64,000 nucleotides of DNA from Symsagittifera roscoffensis (Eukaryota > Xenacoelomorpha > Acoela > Convolutidae). Location of the stretch: positions 28,617,325 to 28,681,324 of the forward strand of contig NC_087071.1 of the NCBI RefSeq assembly GCF_963678635.1, written 5' to 3'. Shown here one piece after another: positions 22,471 to 33,989 of this stretch. Position 1 is the first letter of the stretch. Every line of letters starts with the position of its first letter. The notes under the pieces were generated by a model, which searched no databases, had not been told where the DNA came from, and saw nothing but the letters and a program-made list of their open reading frames with translations. The translations under genes were made by a program, and so were the position numbers.

Positions 22471-23233
22471 TAATATAGCTAATGATTGATAATATAGTTA
22501 TATTAATCTCTTTGCAGTATGTCAGTGTATTAGGTTGAAAAACAACAACTTTAGTGACACTCTGTATATTAGTTTTATCATGTAGCAAATGAGGGTAATT
22601 TCGGAGAAGTTCACCAAACAATTGACCTAAAACTTCTCCACTTTTAGCTTGAACTTTACAAAATTAGTAGCTTCAGGCATAAAAACCAACAAGGCTGCTC
22701 GTATACAAGTTATAACAAGACATAACCCTGAAATAATCTATTGCCCTTTAACTGGTCTTATATTTTTGGGTAAACGGAACTTTAAATTGTTACCATTTGA
22801 GTAGTGTTTGTACTTTGAAAAGACCAATTAGCTGCCGCGCCTTTATTTAATTTGGAACGGTTTTGTAATCTGGGATAATTCGCAACGTGTAAAGTATCAA
22901 GCTAGCAGTTCAGAGGGCCTGATGTCAGAATAGTATAGTAATGTGAACACCCGGCTAAGATCACGCTCTTCGGAGAGTGATCCCTTGAGGAAAAAAAAGA
23001 TTCTTTTTAGAGTTGGTCTGAATGAACAAAAGCACCCCGAGGATATAGGTTCCTCACTTTTTCCGAAAGTCGGAATAAAAAAGTCACGATTTTGACATCT
23101 CAGTGCATAGTTTTAGATGTCCACACACAAGATCACTTGCGTTGTCATTTTATTGAGACCGACCTTAATTCAATCTTCATTCATGACAAAATGTTTCACT
23201 CTTTTAAAATTTGTTTCTCTTTCCTTTTATCTA
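22471..23233. other. No gene seen
   Basis: AT-rich sequence without a supported coding segment. A short hairpin-forming GATCACGCTCTTCGGAGAGTGATC lies at about 22960-22983, with nothing to tie it to a gene. Confidence 0.4.
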
Positions 23234-24040
23234 CCCGCATCGAGCGCCCATGGGTTCTAATTGATTATAATGGATTACCGAGACGAAAATAATCCTTTAT
23301 AATCCATAACATATGTAAAATTCATACCACGAAATTGATTATGTTGCCATTATAATCGATTATTTTTCAACATAAGCATCCATTATTTTGTCACAGAAAC
23401 CGATTATTTTTGCCAGGATAATCTACAAAAATTGATTATGTTTGAACTAAAAATCCATTATAATCCATTATAATTGATTATAATTCATTTCAATTTTAGA
23501 ACTAAATTCAATTATTTTTGCAAAGTTTGCAAATTTTGCAAATTTTGCTAGAAATTTGCAAATGTATGCCATGTCTTTTACTAAATGCCATGTATCAATG
23601 CCACAACGTTATCCCTGTTTTATCCCCCTTCCCCAACTAAAAGAGTGGGGTAAGCTGGGGGGGGGGGGGTGGTATGGGCGGTTGTAGTAAATAAACAGTA
23701 AAATGAAGTGTTAAACTGCAATGAATTTTAAAAAAGTAAAACCGAAAGTTTTTTGATGAACTGTAACATTTTATGAAACCTGATGCGTAGCAACTCCACT
23801 AAATTAGGAAATGAAGTAACTTTGAAAAAAATGTAAGTTTTAAATATAACCCCTCGAAAAAATCCATTAAAATTGATTTTAATCGATTATAATTGATTAT
23901 AATCGATTATAATGGATTATATTGACAAAAAAAACAGTTTTATAATCCATTTTTAATGGATTTTATTCGATTATTTTGTAATTTTATAGATACTGACCAT
24001 ATTATGACAATATAATCGAATATGATCCATGAGCGCTCCA
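23234..24040. mobile_element. Palindromic ATAATCGATTATAATGG-rich element, copy 3
   Basis: Starts CCCGCATCGAGCGCCCATGG and ends near GATCCATGAGCGCTCCAT, inverted versions of the same terminal word. The interior has repeated ATAATCGATTATAATGG words at both sides and, between them, a G-tract plus the AACAGTAAAATGAAGTG block shared with copy 1. Same orientation as copy 1. No coding frame. Confidence 0.7.
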
Positions 24041-24282
24041 TAAGTAAAGTTTTTTTTGGCCAAAAACTCATTTTAGTAATTAAAATCTCTCTAAGAGTAT
24101 CAGAAAATCTTTTTCCAAAACTTGAAATTCTTTCAAAAAAATATTGAAATTGCAGTTGAATGGGAGAAATATTATTCGGAGACTTATGTTTCTTTTGATC
24201 TCAACAATATGAAATAAGTTCAAGTTTCTGTTAATTTCTGGCTACTGAATAAATTTCAAATCGTTGTGATCAGTTGCGTATT

Positions 24283-24575
24283 TATGCGGGCATAGGGGGC
24301 TGACGCCAGTACTCAGGGGTTCGACCCCCTGTCGACCGAAAGGATCTCCCTTTGTATTGTTTTGATATATTCATTTTTGGCTGAGTGACCTTAAAGTTTT
24401 TCTAAAGGCATCTTTCGCGCCTAAGTTCACTATTTTTGAGGGAACGCGCGCCAAAAATTATCTTTTGTGGCCTGATTTTGAAAAATTACCTGAAGAGCAG
24501 AAAGTGTGTTTAAAATAATCTCTTTACAAGGATTTGGGAGAGCTCAGAAAACCAATTTGGTCGACTTTCAAGCCA
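24283..24575 (+). mobile_element. Degenerate hAT-type MITE, copy 2
   Basis: Shares with 17123-17484 the order GACCGAAAGG, TTTTTCTAAAGG, GCGCCTAAG, TTTTTGAGGG, ACGCGCGCCAAAAA and GGGAGAGCTCAGAAAA. Its ends are worn and the right end lacks the terminal repeat, so it is an older or truncated copy. Confidence 0.65.
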
Positions 24576-25349
24576 ATCATTTGTCAAATTGCACTAACAA
24601 AAACCTGCAGATCTTTTTTAATGCAAACAAATGACGTTCTCATTTTATGTAGAGTAAAATTATCAGTTATATTTTAGATAGGCTGCATTATTTCTTCCTA
24701 TTGCAAACATAATGGAAGATAACTCCTGGTCTGCAATACTTAAAAACTTTTGCAGTGTGCCTCAATGTTTGAATAAATACCTCTGCTGAAACATGTGATC
24801 ACTGTTTATCGGCCCAGATGAAAATATTACTGAAATTGTTACGAACTCTTTTATAAAAAAATTTCGACAGTGAAAATTGTCCCCCCAAGGTCAGAAGCCT
24901 TGTAAGAGAGACCCTCGCCCGTCGCCGGGTTTTTTGAGTGCAGAGGAATGGCCCCAGCTAATTTTACTTCCTCTTGCTAAAAGCTGGGGACACCGAGAGC
25001 AACACGGGCCCCGACAAGTGTAGCCAGTGCCAAGTGACGTTGAAAACAGGACTGGCGCACTGTCATGTGTCGCCCCCTCATGTCTAGCGGAATGACCTCA
25101 GGAGACAGAATGAGGTGGCCTGGCGGGATACGAAAACGACTTGACATGGATATGCCATAGACACAGTGGCTCCGAACCAAGCATGCCGCCTACCGCCTCA
25201 GCGCTAAGGCTCCGTGGCATCTACAGGAAACAAAGAAATCTTTTTTCCTGCATAGGAAACCCGGAAAAGGGCTCGGAGAATAGACCCGATGCAAGTGTAC
25301 CTAGCCACCAGAGGGGCGTAATGGATTACACTGCGCCGCCAGGCAACCG

Positions 25350-25745
25350 TGGCTCTCGAAGACCCAGACGGATCGTCTTGAACGAGTGCAAAACCAAGCT
25401 CTGAGACGGATCACGGACCAAACTGCATCATCTCCTGTGAAAGCCCTCCGCATTGAAGCGGGGGTTCAGAGCTATGAGACAGAGTCAAGACCACTCTCCG
25501 CGGTAGCCCGAGAAAAAGCCTACAGGAGCCCGCCTTTACACCCCAGACTAATCGCGCTCGAAGGCAACCAGAGGCACAGACTGTGCCGAGACAACAGGAG
25601 AAAACAGAGCAAGCGATTTGAAGACTCCTTACCTACAGTTTTATCCCCCAGGGAGCCATTGACCCAGCCTTCAGCCGACCCCTGGTCCTACACTGCTAGA
25701 AAATGGCCGGTGCGCCCGAAACTAGCCTGTAAGAATAGAAGCTAA
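25350..25745 (+). pseudogene. LINE reverse transcriptase C-terminal part
   Basis: The frame 25386-25745 reads NQALRRITDQTASSPVKALRIEAGVQSYETESR, the thumb/connection segment found after the RT palm in LINE ORF2 proteins. The preceding residues are in another frame. It ends before the RNase H with a frame change. The catalytic palm is not present in the window. Confidence 0.7.
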
Positions 25746-25756
25746 GACACCTGGTT

Positions 25757-26274
25757 GACGCCTTTGAGGTCATTATAAACAGCGGTGCGAGGTGGGTCAT
25801 CTATGGACCAGCGACGGAGGAGCGTGGATGGCAGTGACCCATGGAGAACCATCCGTTCCAGTTGCTGTGGATTGCAGAAAAGTGAAAGGCGGAAAAGTCA
25901 CCTCCTCGTACGAGGAGGGGAAGGAGGCGTTAAAGGCTGCAGTGAACAGGAGAAAAGGCCATGCTATCAAAGAAAGTGACAAAATCATGATCTGTACCGA
26001 CTCGAAATCTCTGACTACTGTTCTCAAGAATGACAGCAAAGACATCATTCGTATTGGACGACAACATTACTTCCTAAAACGCCACATCGAAACCCTCGGC
26101 CACATGGAGATTCCTCGAAACGAGATTGCAGACAGACTAGCAAACGATGCCAAAACCCTGAAAAGCGATCACCGACCAATTACTTTCAAGAGTGCAACAT
26201 CCGTGATAAAAAGATCTATCACCGACAACAACCCTGATTTAAACTGCGCCCATTACTCGAAAAACTTCATTTGA
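25757..26274 (+). pseudogene. LINE RNase H domain
   Basis: Pieces in successive frames follow the type I RNase H fold: an ATEERG-type first strand near 25795-25840 whose first Asp is in a shifted frame, SSYEEGKEALKAAV with the catalytic Glu, ICTDSKSLTTVL with the next Asp, and MEIPRNEIADRLANDA with the last. The final 97 residues are in one frame to 26274. In an intact element this domain degrades the RNA template strand. Confidence 0.75.
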
Positions 26275-26660
26275 ACTGTGCTCATTACTCACTAAATCTG
26301 AAATAAACTGTGCACTCTCAACTAGAAAATCTGCTGTAAACTGGGCTCATTGAGCAGAAAATCCGGTATAAACTAAGCTCGTTACCCAAAAAGCTGATTT
26401 AAACTGCGCTCTTTACTCAAAAAAAAGCTGATTTAAACTGCGCTCATTACTCAAAACACGATTTAAACTGCGCTCAGTAACCAGAAAGTCTGATTTTTAC
26501 TGCGCACTCTACCCAGATAACTTGATTTAAACTGCTCTCATTGACCAGAAAACCTGATTTAAACTGCACTCACTACTCAAAAAATCTAATTTTAACTCCG
26601 TTCAATACTCAAAAAACTTCATTGAAGCTGCGCTCATTAATCAGAAAGTCTGTATAGTAA
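26231..26660 (+). repeat. About 36-bp minisatellite inside the LINE
   Basis: About 12 imperfect copies of CTGATTTAAACTGCGCTCAT followed by TACTCAAAAAA(T). The first copies overlap the end of the RNase H frame. After the last copy the LINE C-terminal zinc motif continues, so the array sits within the former coding region. Confidence 0.85.
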
Positions 26661-26900
26661 CATGTTCATCGGGGGAGATGGTCATAGCTACAAAGTTGCC
26701 AGCATCTGCTCTTTTATTTGTGCAGCACCTTCCCGGACACAAAGCCTCTCAGTGACAAGCCTCAACCTGGTGTTTTCTGCTTGACATGTTATAATGATCC
26801 AGAAACGGTCGAGCATTATTTCCACGCCAACTTTTCTACCAAGAAAAACTATCAAGAACTCACGTATTCAAGCTGAAAGGCAACCTTTGAAACATTTGGA

Positions 26901-27864
26901 TAAAACTTATCACAAAATATCTGGAAAAAAGAGCAAAGCTGAATTGTAGGGTCCGATGATTCCAGAAAAAATATTACGATCTAGCAAATCATCTATCATT
27001 TTTTTAGTCATTTTTCTTTTATTGCATGTACTCAATCTGAATTAACAAATAAATTGATGTAGTTTTCTCGTTTTAAATTTTCTGCTTCGACCATTTATAG
27101 AATTTCAATTATGGCCGAGAGTGAGCGTTGTACCCCGCCATTATAGATACCACAAAAAAAAACATGCAATGTCAAATAACTAATCGTGTAGATTTAATTT
27201 CCCAGAAGAACTTTCAATATTAGATTTATCTCGTCTTCAGGATATTTAGGCCAAAAATTTTGCCACTCGGAATAACCTATCGGAAAACTGATAAGAATTT
27301 AAAGTGAAAAGGACATGGGTGTCTATTTTTATTATGGTGTCAAATTTTTCGAAAAAACTTTTCGAGCCAATTTTTGGATAATTTTAAAACTCTATAGTAA
27401 ATCTATTTTATGAATTTATTTTGTTAAAACCGCTAAGAGAACCAACATCTTTTGAAAAATTTTTCAACTTTATACGTCTACAAACTATTTTAGTGTTTGA
27501 ACCATAAACCGCTTAAGTTTGAATATAAATCTTGATCAGTCCAATAATGCTTTTAAGTTCTTAAAAAAGTGCGTGAATGAATGCCACAAAGATCCAAATT
27601 GGTAAAACGTGTTAAGCGAATCTAAACTTTTTTCTTGAAACTAGCTCAGTTTTGCTTTCTGACTTCTGAGGTGGGATCGTATCTACAAACCATTAGTGAT
27701 CTCAGCCCTATGATGGTTCTGATTTAAATTATCCGGAAAACCATCATGTTTGAGCGCGATCAATTTTGAATTTTCCGAAAAAAAAATCAATTCTATCTAT
27801 ATATGTTTCAGTACTGCGTTTAAAATAACCAAACTAGTTGTTCTGGCCATTTTAAAAACGCGGA
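26901..27864. other. AT-rich sequence with a mariner-end-like word
   Basis: No gene seen. TCTGATTTAAATTATCCGGA at about 27719 matches the inner end of the MITE at 56373-57099, suggesting a related worn element end. Confidence 0.4.
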
Positions 27865-28385
27865 GGAACTTTGTATTCGGGTGTATTTTATTTTTTTTTG
27901 CTTTTCACAAAAATCAGGTACCACAAGTAATCATGGGACCGAGACGAGTTATACATCATATTAAAGACCTTTCAATCGTGATTCGAACGACAATAAAAAA
28001 TTTGTGTCGAGAAACTGGTCGTAAGTTTTTGACTTTTGGTCTAACTTCGATCTAATAAGGTGATCGTGCAGTGCAGTCTTACAATAGGTTATTTATGCTT
28101 AATAACCTGAGTAAAAACCTTTTCATTTAATCTCCTGAGTAAAGTTAGTTTTTGGAGATTTTCAGCGTTATTTAGTGTGTCAAACACTTCAATGTTTCTG
28201 CAATTTTTTTTTAATAATTACAAATTTTTTCTGCGATTTTTTTTCCATTTTTTTGTAATTTTTGTCCAGATCTTTTTATCACACCACGCTGAAAAAACAT
28301 TCATGAGAAAAAAGTTTTTTTGAAAAGATTTTGTTCGGAAAGTTATCCGCTACTTGCACAGTAACCGATTATCCTTGAGTTCGAA
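27865..28385 (+). repeat. Dispersed repeat family, copy 2
   Basis: Same orientation as 480-985: TTTTTTTTTGCTTTTCACAA, then AATCAGGTACCACAA...ATCATGGGAC, and GTTCGGAAAGTTATCCGCTA with CAGTAACCGATTATCCTTG at the right end. Confidence 0.5.
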
Positions 28386-29836
28386 TGGTCCCATATTTAC
28401 AGACTGAAATCGAATTAGATCAGTCAACTTCATGTTCCTTCTGTAAAATAAATCATTCCCGATAGACAAATAAAAAAACCTTTACTAGCAAACAAATTGC
28501 ATAAACAATTAATCAAAAAACCTATCAGTTCAATAATTTTCACCAAAAGAAACTTATGAAATGGCATTCTGATTGCTATGATAAAAATTTAAGCTTCAAA
28601 ATGCAGCCAAATCAGACAGTCGAAAACTTCTAGTAAGCAAAAAAAGATCTAGGCCGGACTCCAATTCAAGGTTTTTTTTTTCGTCACAATCCAAGGTTTA
28701 ACACCAAGGCTAAATACAAAGACCAAAATAGCAATTAAGAACAAGTTGAAATACGTGTAACATTTTCGAGTGCGAATTCTGTATACAAAAAATTTTACAC
28801 AGAGGCGAAGTTGCACAGATTAGTCGAATATATGAGTAAACCTTGAGTCTACATAATTTCTTAAGCGACGCACGCCAATTATGAGTCTACGTAATTTCTT
28901 AGTGACAAATTCATCAATTAGCATGCCTCAATTTAAAGGGAGGACGCATTTTAACTAGTCTACGAAAAAGTTTAATAAAACCATCCGACCCTGCTCACCA
29001 TCGAACCCTCTGATTTTGTTGCGGATCTCCTTTCCTACCTATACGCTACAGATCCATGATACCTTGAAGCTAAAGTGACATTTGTAATATAAATCGGTGT
29101 TGATATCTTTAGAATTGTCTACACTTAATAGCTGGCTATTCATCTTATGTACATAATGCAATAAAAGAAAATTTCAAAATGAACTCTAATATTTGCGGCT
29201 TAGGTTGGAAAAAAAGAGATTTCCTACTATCACTCAGGCTTTGCTTCTGTAATGAGATGAAAGTCTTACCGGTTGCATTACCCTTGCTTATCACGAAGTT
29301 CATCAGCTTTAAAAAACATAATTAAAAATTTGGTTTACATTAAAAATTAATTTGCATTTGAATTTTGATAACCATTAATTCAGAGAGACGAGCAATAAGT
29401 AAATTCCACTAGACAGCTTTGGTTTCTTTTGTTTGGCAAAAAAACTATTTGCATCTGATAGACAAGGAAAATCTTTCACTGCCCATGATATATTTAAACA
29501 ACATTTTTGATCCGACTATTGAAAATTGGGAGAAACTTTCTATTCGGGTGTGTTTTAGTTTTAGACTGTGCTTTATCTATGAGTGTTTTAAACTATGCTC
29601 GATGATATTTTTACTCGATTTTTAAGATCATGCGTCCTTAGCTCTCACAAAAAATGATCTCAATCTTATCTAAGTTATTTGGATAAGAAAATCACATACA
29701 GTCTTTTGATAAGCCGATTTATTTAATGATAAATTATTTATTGTGGAATTTCAGCCTTGAGTCAAATTTCAGCCGTCTTTCAATTTCATTTTCCGCCAAA
29801 AACCGAATATTGAAGATTTTTAGTACGCTTTGCTCA
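28386..29836. other. No gene seen; downstream flank of the lipocalin gene
   Basis: AT-rich. Short direct repeats GAGTCTACATAATTTCTTA / GAGTCTACGTAATTTCTTA occur at about 28850-28900. Towards the lipocalin, TTTATTs near 29717-29740 could serve as AATAAA poly(A) signals on the - strand. Confidence 0.4.
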
Positions 29837-30396
29837 TCAATGAATTCTTTGAAGGCATGCACGAATCTCGGCTAGGGACTCCGCGATCAGGACACATGTC
29901 TGCCAATCTGTTGTATCCCTTTGCTTCTCATCATCTTCTTCCGTTTCGGTCTTAATCTCTTTCTGACGAAGAGACAAAAACTTGTGCCTTTTGTTTTCTG
30001 AATATTCAGTATCGCTTTCAGATCCTCCGAAGTGAGGTTCTTGGCAATCGTATTGGTCAATTGCGATCAGGTCTAGATGATCCGGCTTGAACGACTTCAG
30101 TTTTTGTTCCATTTGCTCGACATCGGCAATTTGTGGATGACGCGCCCTAGACAGGACCCAGATCACTTCAGCGGGAACATTTTCAAGCATAACGCAAGAA
30201 TAGATAATACAAATTTCCTGATCAAGATACAGGACAAGTAAATTGTATTCAGGGATCTCGGGGAACTCCGAAGCGGACATGAGGAAAGATCCGTGGTCGG
30301 ATCTGCTGGCAACACTTTGATGTCCTTCGATGACGCTGCTGAAGAATTTCTGACTTGATGTACTGAAGCCAGTACCGTTCATGCGCAATGTCCATT
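29837..30396 (-). CDS. Apolipoprotein-D-like lipocalin, last exon
   Basis: The acceptor TTTTTATTTTCAG precedes 30396. The frame carries the second half of the lipocalin barrel: IPEYNLLVLYLDQEICIIYSC is the typical YxxLVY-C strand region, and VIWVLSRARHP the W-x-LSR segment before the C-terminal helix, ending at IDQYDC with a likely disulfide Cys. After this a 55-residue acidic/basic tail (SESDTEYSENKRHKF ... ETEEDDEKQRD) is longer than in standard apolipoprotein D. The stop TGA is at 29837. The gene looks intact and is the best-supported host gene here. Confidence 0.85.
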
Positions 30397-30575
30397 CTGA
30401 AAATAAAAATGAAAGCTTCGACCCGAAAAAAAAACAAAAAGCAAGATAAAAATACGAAAGAACTGAAGTTAACTACTCTTAAGAGAAAAAACCATAATAC
30501 GAGCTGTTCGGTTCTTCGTGAAGAAACGATGTTTTGTCCTGCTTAGAACTACATAAAATTTGCATGTTATATCAC

Positions 30576-30642
30576 CCTGAAGTAATGCGCAAATATTATG
30601 GTGGGTCATGAACCATTGGCCTCTCCATTTCATAGCAGAGAC
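30576..30642 (-). CDS. Apolipoprotein-D-like lipocalin, exon 3 (predicted)
   Basis: A 67-bp exon inferred from phase: it starts at CCAAG|GTCTCTGC in phase 0 and ends CAGG|GTGATA in phase 1, which fits the start of exon 4. A CTAAC branch-point-like word lies about 30 bases upstream, but the acceptor has a poor pyrimidine tract and the donor is weak. Residues include MKWRGQWFMTHHNIC. The exact borders are the least certain part of the model. Confidence 0.4.
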
Positions 30643-30900
30643 CTTGGCCACTTCGCTAGCACTCCAAATCAGTTAGCGAAAAAATTTTACGAGTAGGCGT
30701 GACAAGAATTCTTTTACCTGTGAAACAAGTTAGTGAATTATTTTCGAGCGCTCTTTTGTGACATGGATTCAAAAAATATTTAAAATGATTCACGCGTAAT
30801 TTTCGTGCTGCATCCATCAAATAATAACAAATGGAATTGACAATCATTTTACAACTTTGCAAACAATTTGAGGCGAACTTAACTAGTGCTTTCAACTCAC

Positions 30901-30989
30901 CTCTACCTGTAACGCTGTTGAAATTTGATGTAGGTCAAAACGGCGATCCGGGTTGGGGTAGCTCAGAAAAAAAACGGTCTCAATTGAGA
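30901..30989 (-). CDS. Apolipoprotein-D-like lipocalin, exon 2 (predicted)
   Basis: An 89-bp exon predicted between TGTTTTTCAG and AG|GTGAGT. It completes the phase-1 codon of exon 1 and ends in phase 0, giving 30 residues (from LSIETVFFLSYPNPDRR). Both splice sites are strong and the frame is open, but the segment has no motif of its own. Confidence 0.55.
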
Positions 30990-31069
30990 CTGAAAAACAT
31001 TGAAAGAGAGGCTCAAGGAAGAAAAATATCGGGGAAAAACATGCGGAAAAGCTAAATTTGGGTTCTTAC

Positions 31070-31301
31070 GGCCTTTGTTGCCGGTAAGAGATAACTCCTC
31101 AAATATGCAGGTGGTCACCTCCTGATCGACAATGAGGTCCGAACTAGACCTCAGCGCCACAAACCAGCGGCCTGAAAGCATCTTGTCGTCTATGTGAGCA
31201 GCTCGCAGTTTTGGACACTTTTCTTTCAATGTTTTTGCCCCCGTGACTTGGAAGAAAAATGCCACGAAGATCAGCGAACATTGAAACAACTTGCTCTTCA
31301 T
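31070..31301 (-). CDS. Apolipoprotein-D-like lipocalin, exon 1
   Basis: The ATG at 31301 opens a frame with a clear signal peptide (about residues 1-22: basic start, Leu/Phe/Val core, small residues at the end). Then comes the lipocalin N-terminal signature: CPKLRAAHIDDKMLSGRWFVA, i.e. Cys-Pro, and G-x-W in the first strand, followed by a further Cys in TTCIFEELSLTG. Lipocalins are secreted beta-barrel carriers of small hydrophobic ligands. The exon ends at ...GGCC|GTAAGA, phase 1. Introns separate it from three further exons on the - strand; the spliced model is 315 residues with no stop. Confidence 0.8.
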
Positions 31302-31749
31302 TTTTGAAATTCGATCTCAATGAGTTTACCCAATTTTAAGCTGACGGGATAAAATTCTCACTGCACAAGAAACTTGTGATGCAACGTTTTCATTTAATGG
31401 AGGACCATGAAATTTACATTTCAAACGACAAAGTAATGCCGAACTATTTGTATTTGTAATAACAGGTTACACTTCATATATTGAATGTCAGATTGCTGTT
31501 TTGCGTATTTGGCAAATGCTTGAAGATGATAGGCGAAAGACAAAAATCCATAAGAACTCGATAATTTTAAAGGCTACATTTGGCTGCTGCGTTCGATTTC
31601 TGAAAGTTTTCGATGTTTGACTTAGTGCTGATGTCTTGCTTTTCATTGAAAAGAAGCGTGTAACGCATCTCCGGTGCTTCGAATTTTCAACAACTCATAA
31701 AAACCGCATGTATTGAAAAAAAATATCTTAATTTTGAGTGTACCCTGAC
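31302..31749. other. Upstream region of lipocalin gene
   Basis: About 450 bp without a coding frame. It should hold the promoter (transcribed leftwards), but no TATA box or other element is convincing. Confidence 0.35.
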
Positions 31750-33560
31750 AGCACCCAATTACATGGTTTGTAGTTTCAAATGTTGTCAAGATTTTTATTC
31801 AAATTTTTTTAATTCAAATTTTGAAAAACCAAAAACTTTAAGTTTTATGTATAAAATCTTTTGAGAAAGCTTAAAGTGAACTAAGAAACGTCACATTTTG
31901 GAAATTTAGAGCAAAGAGCAGTCGCATTTGAACGCAAGATTTGCAACAACAGTATTGTGAGAGTATTGTCACAAAACCCAACTACAGGGTTAGGAATTTC
32001 AAAATGAGAAACTTTAAGTTTTCTAAAAACAAAAACTTCTAAAAACAAGAATGATAAGAAACTTAAAATCTCTAAAACTTTAGAGACTTGCGCAGTTATT
32101 TTTCAAGGCAAGATTCGCAACCCCTGATAGTACTCTGGCAGCCCCCAACTTCAGGTTTAGAAATTTCGAATTTTGAAAAAAGAGTTAATTTAAGTTTTCT
32201 GAAAAGATTTTGAAAAAATCACAAAAACGTCTATCTGGAAAACTAACAAGATTTGAGCAGTCTTTTTTAGAGGCACCATTTGCAAACCCTAAAAACCGGA
32301 GAAAAGTCTGAGAGCCCCCACTACAGAGTTGTGAACGCCAAATTTTGAAAAAAAAGTAAATTTAAGTTTTCTGAAAATTTTATGAAATAATCACAAAAAA
32401 CGTCATATCTCAAAAACTCCAAAGATTGGACCAGTAAAAATTGGAGGCAAAACTCGCAACTCCTGGGAATATCATGAAAAAGCCTTATTTTGGAGATAGG
32501 AATTTCAAATTTTGAAGAAAAATAAAGAAAAATTAAGAAAAAAATAAAGAAAAACTGCAGGTTTGAGGTTTGAGGTTTCCATATTATTTCTAGCAATTAA
32601 TTAAAAAAATTAAATTTAGGTTTTTGATTTTTTTTTGAAAAAAATAACAAAAAAAAGTCTGATCTAAAAACTACAAGCAGTTGAGCAGCCTTATTTGGAG
32701 GAAAATTTGCAACATCTGAGAGTACTATGGCAGCCCCCAACTGCAGGGTTAGAGTTTTCAAATTTCGAAAAAAAAGAATTAATATAAGTTATCTGAAAAT
32801 ATTTTGAAAAAATCACAAAAAAGTCATATCTGGAAAACTAACAAGATATGAGCAGTCTTATTTGGAGGCACCATTTGCAGACCCTAAAAACCGCAGAGTA
32901 GTCTGAGAGCCCCCACTACAGAGTTGGTAACTCCAAATTTTGAAAAAAAAAGTATTTTTTGGTTTTCTGAAAACTTTAAGAAAAAATCCCAAAATCGTCA
33001 TATCTCAAAAATTACAGATTTGATCAGTAATATTTGGAGGCAAAACTTGCAACTACTGGAGTATCCTGAAAAATCCTTACTTTAGAGATAAGAACTTCAA
33101 ATTTTGAAGAAAAACAAAGTAAATTTAAGTTTTCTAAAAACTTCCTGAAAAAAATCCTAAATTTGAGACAAGATTTGTAACTCTTGAGAGTACTTTCACA
33201 TTTTCCAACTACATTAATTTTCTTCAAAATTAATGATTTTTTCTCTATGTATATTTTTTGAAAATGTTTGAAAAACCATAAAAACTTCATATCTCGAAAA
33301 CTACAAGTAATTGAGAAATGAGACAAGTAATTGAGACAGATTTGATCAGTAATATTTGGAGACAAGACTTGCAACCCATGAAAGTACCCTGACAACCTTC
33401 AACTGCAGCGTTGAAATTTTCATATAATTTTTTAGCAATTTTTGAAAAATCTGGAAAATTGCAGTATCTCGTAATCTAAAAGTATTTGGTCATTCATTTA
33501 TGGAGGCGAAAATCGAAACACCCGCGAAACCCGGACAGCATCCCACTATTGGGTTGCTAA
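31750..33560 (-). repeat. About 170-bp satellite array, copy 1
   Basis: Imperfect monomers of about 165-178 bp, marked by recurring ACGTCATATCTCAAAAACT and GAGCAGTCTTATTTGGAGGC words (near 31889, 32060, 32230, 32400, 32657, 32823, 32996, 33286, 33464) and CTGAGAG..CCCCCA. The array at 60700-61960 has the same monomer as reverse complement. Some monomers are truncated or expanded. Frames within it are meaningless. Confidence 0.85.
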
Positions 33561-33830
33561 TTTCAAACTTGGTGAAATAAACATTGAATTCAAACAGTAA
33601 AAACGAAAATTAAATTTTAACCATTGCAATAAACGATATAGCACAAAGGTGAAAAATTCCTTTTAAACATGCAAAAAAAACAAGTTGAAAAAGCTTAAAC
33701 ATGGCGAGATATTGAAGCCCGTATTTATATATATAATGTTGTTGTTGTTGTTGTGAATTTTCAGTAGGATACTGATGGGACGATATCCCCAAAGTTCTCA
33801 AAATTTTGTCCAGTTATTTCGGCACATGGA
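33561..33830 (-). repeat. Satellite flank shared with 60530-60690
   Basis: Reverse-complement matches to 60530-60690, including the word AACCATTGCAATA, AAACATGCAAAA and AGCTTAAACATGGCGA. On the - strand it would continue the end of the frame that ends at 60594 in the other copy, so it may be the remnant of a duplicated 3' coding end. A (GTT)n microsatellite lies at 33737-33752. Confidence 0.65.
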
Positions 33831-33989
33831 TAGATTTGATAATAGAAACTCAACATATTTAAAATTTTCAATGTTTTTTTTTCATTTTTTCATCAGGCTT
33901 TTATAAAATGTTGCAGTGAAAATGAGATTGTGAAAGTAACAAGAAAAAGGATAGGAACGGGTTCAACCAATTTCCTCGGGTTCAACTCA

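Larger units (their letters stand above)
24890..26900 (+). mobile_element. 3' part of a non-LTR retrotransposon (RT tail, RNase H, C-terminal zinc motif)
   Basis: This block is clearly GC-richer than its surroundings. In order on the + strand it has a weak zinc-finger-like stretch (about 24990-25075), the end of a reverse transcriptase (25386 onward, NQALRRITDQTASSPVKALR), an RNase H domain (25790-26270), a minisatellite (26231-26660), and a CLTC...ETVEHYFH motif (about 26760-26830) typical of the tail of RNase-H-bearing LINE ORF2 proteins. Several frameshifts and stops make it dead. The clade (I, Jockey or a relative) cannot be settled by eye. Confidence 0.75.

Noticed and set aside
22955-22990. 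Hairpin GATCACGCTCTTCGGAGAGTGATC as possible RNA element or terminator
   Set aside because: A lone stem-loop in a eukaryotic AT-rich intergenic region, with no gene or RNA family attached.
24977-25180. - strand 67-codon frame
   Set aside because: Antisense to the GC-rich LINE; the + strand carries the recognisable RT and RNase H segments downstream.
32321-33395. - strand frames of 90-123 codons in the satellite
   Set aside because: They lie within diverged satellite monomers and show no common peptide or domain.
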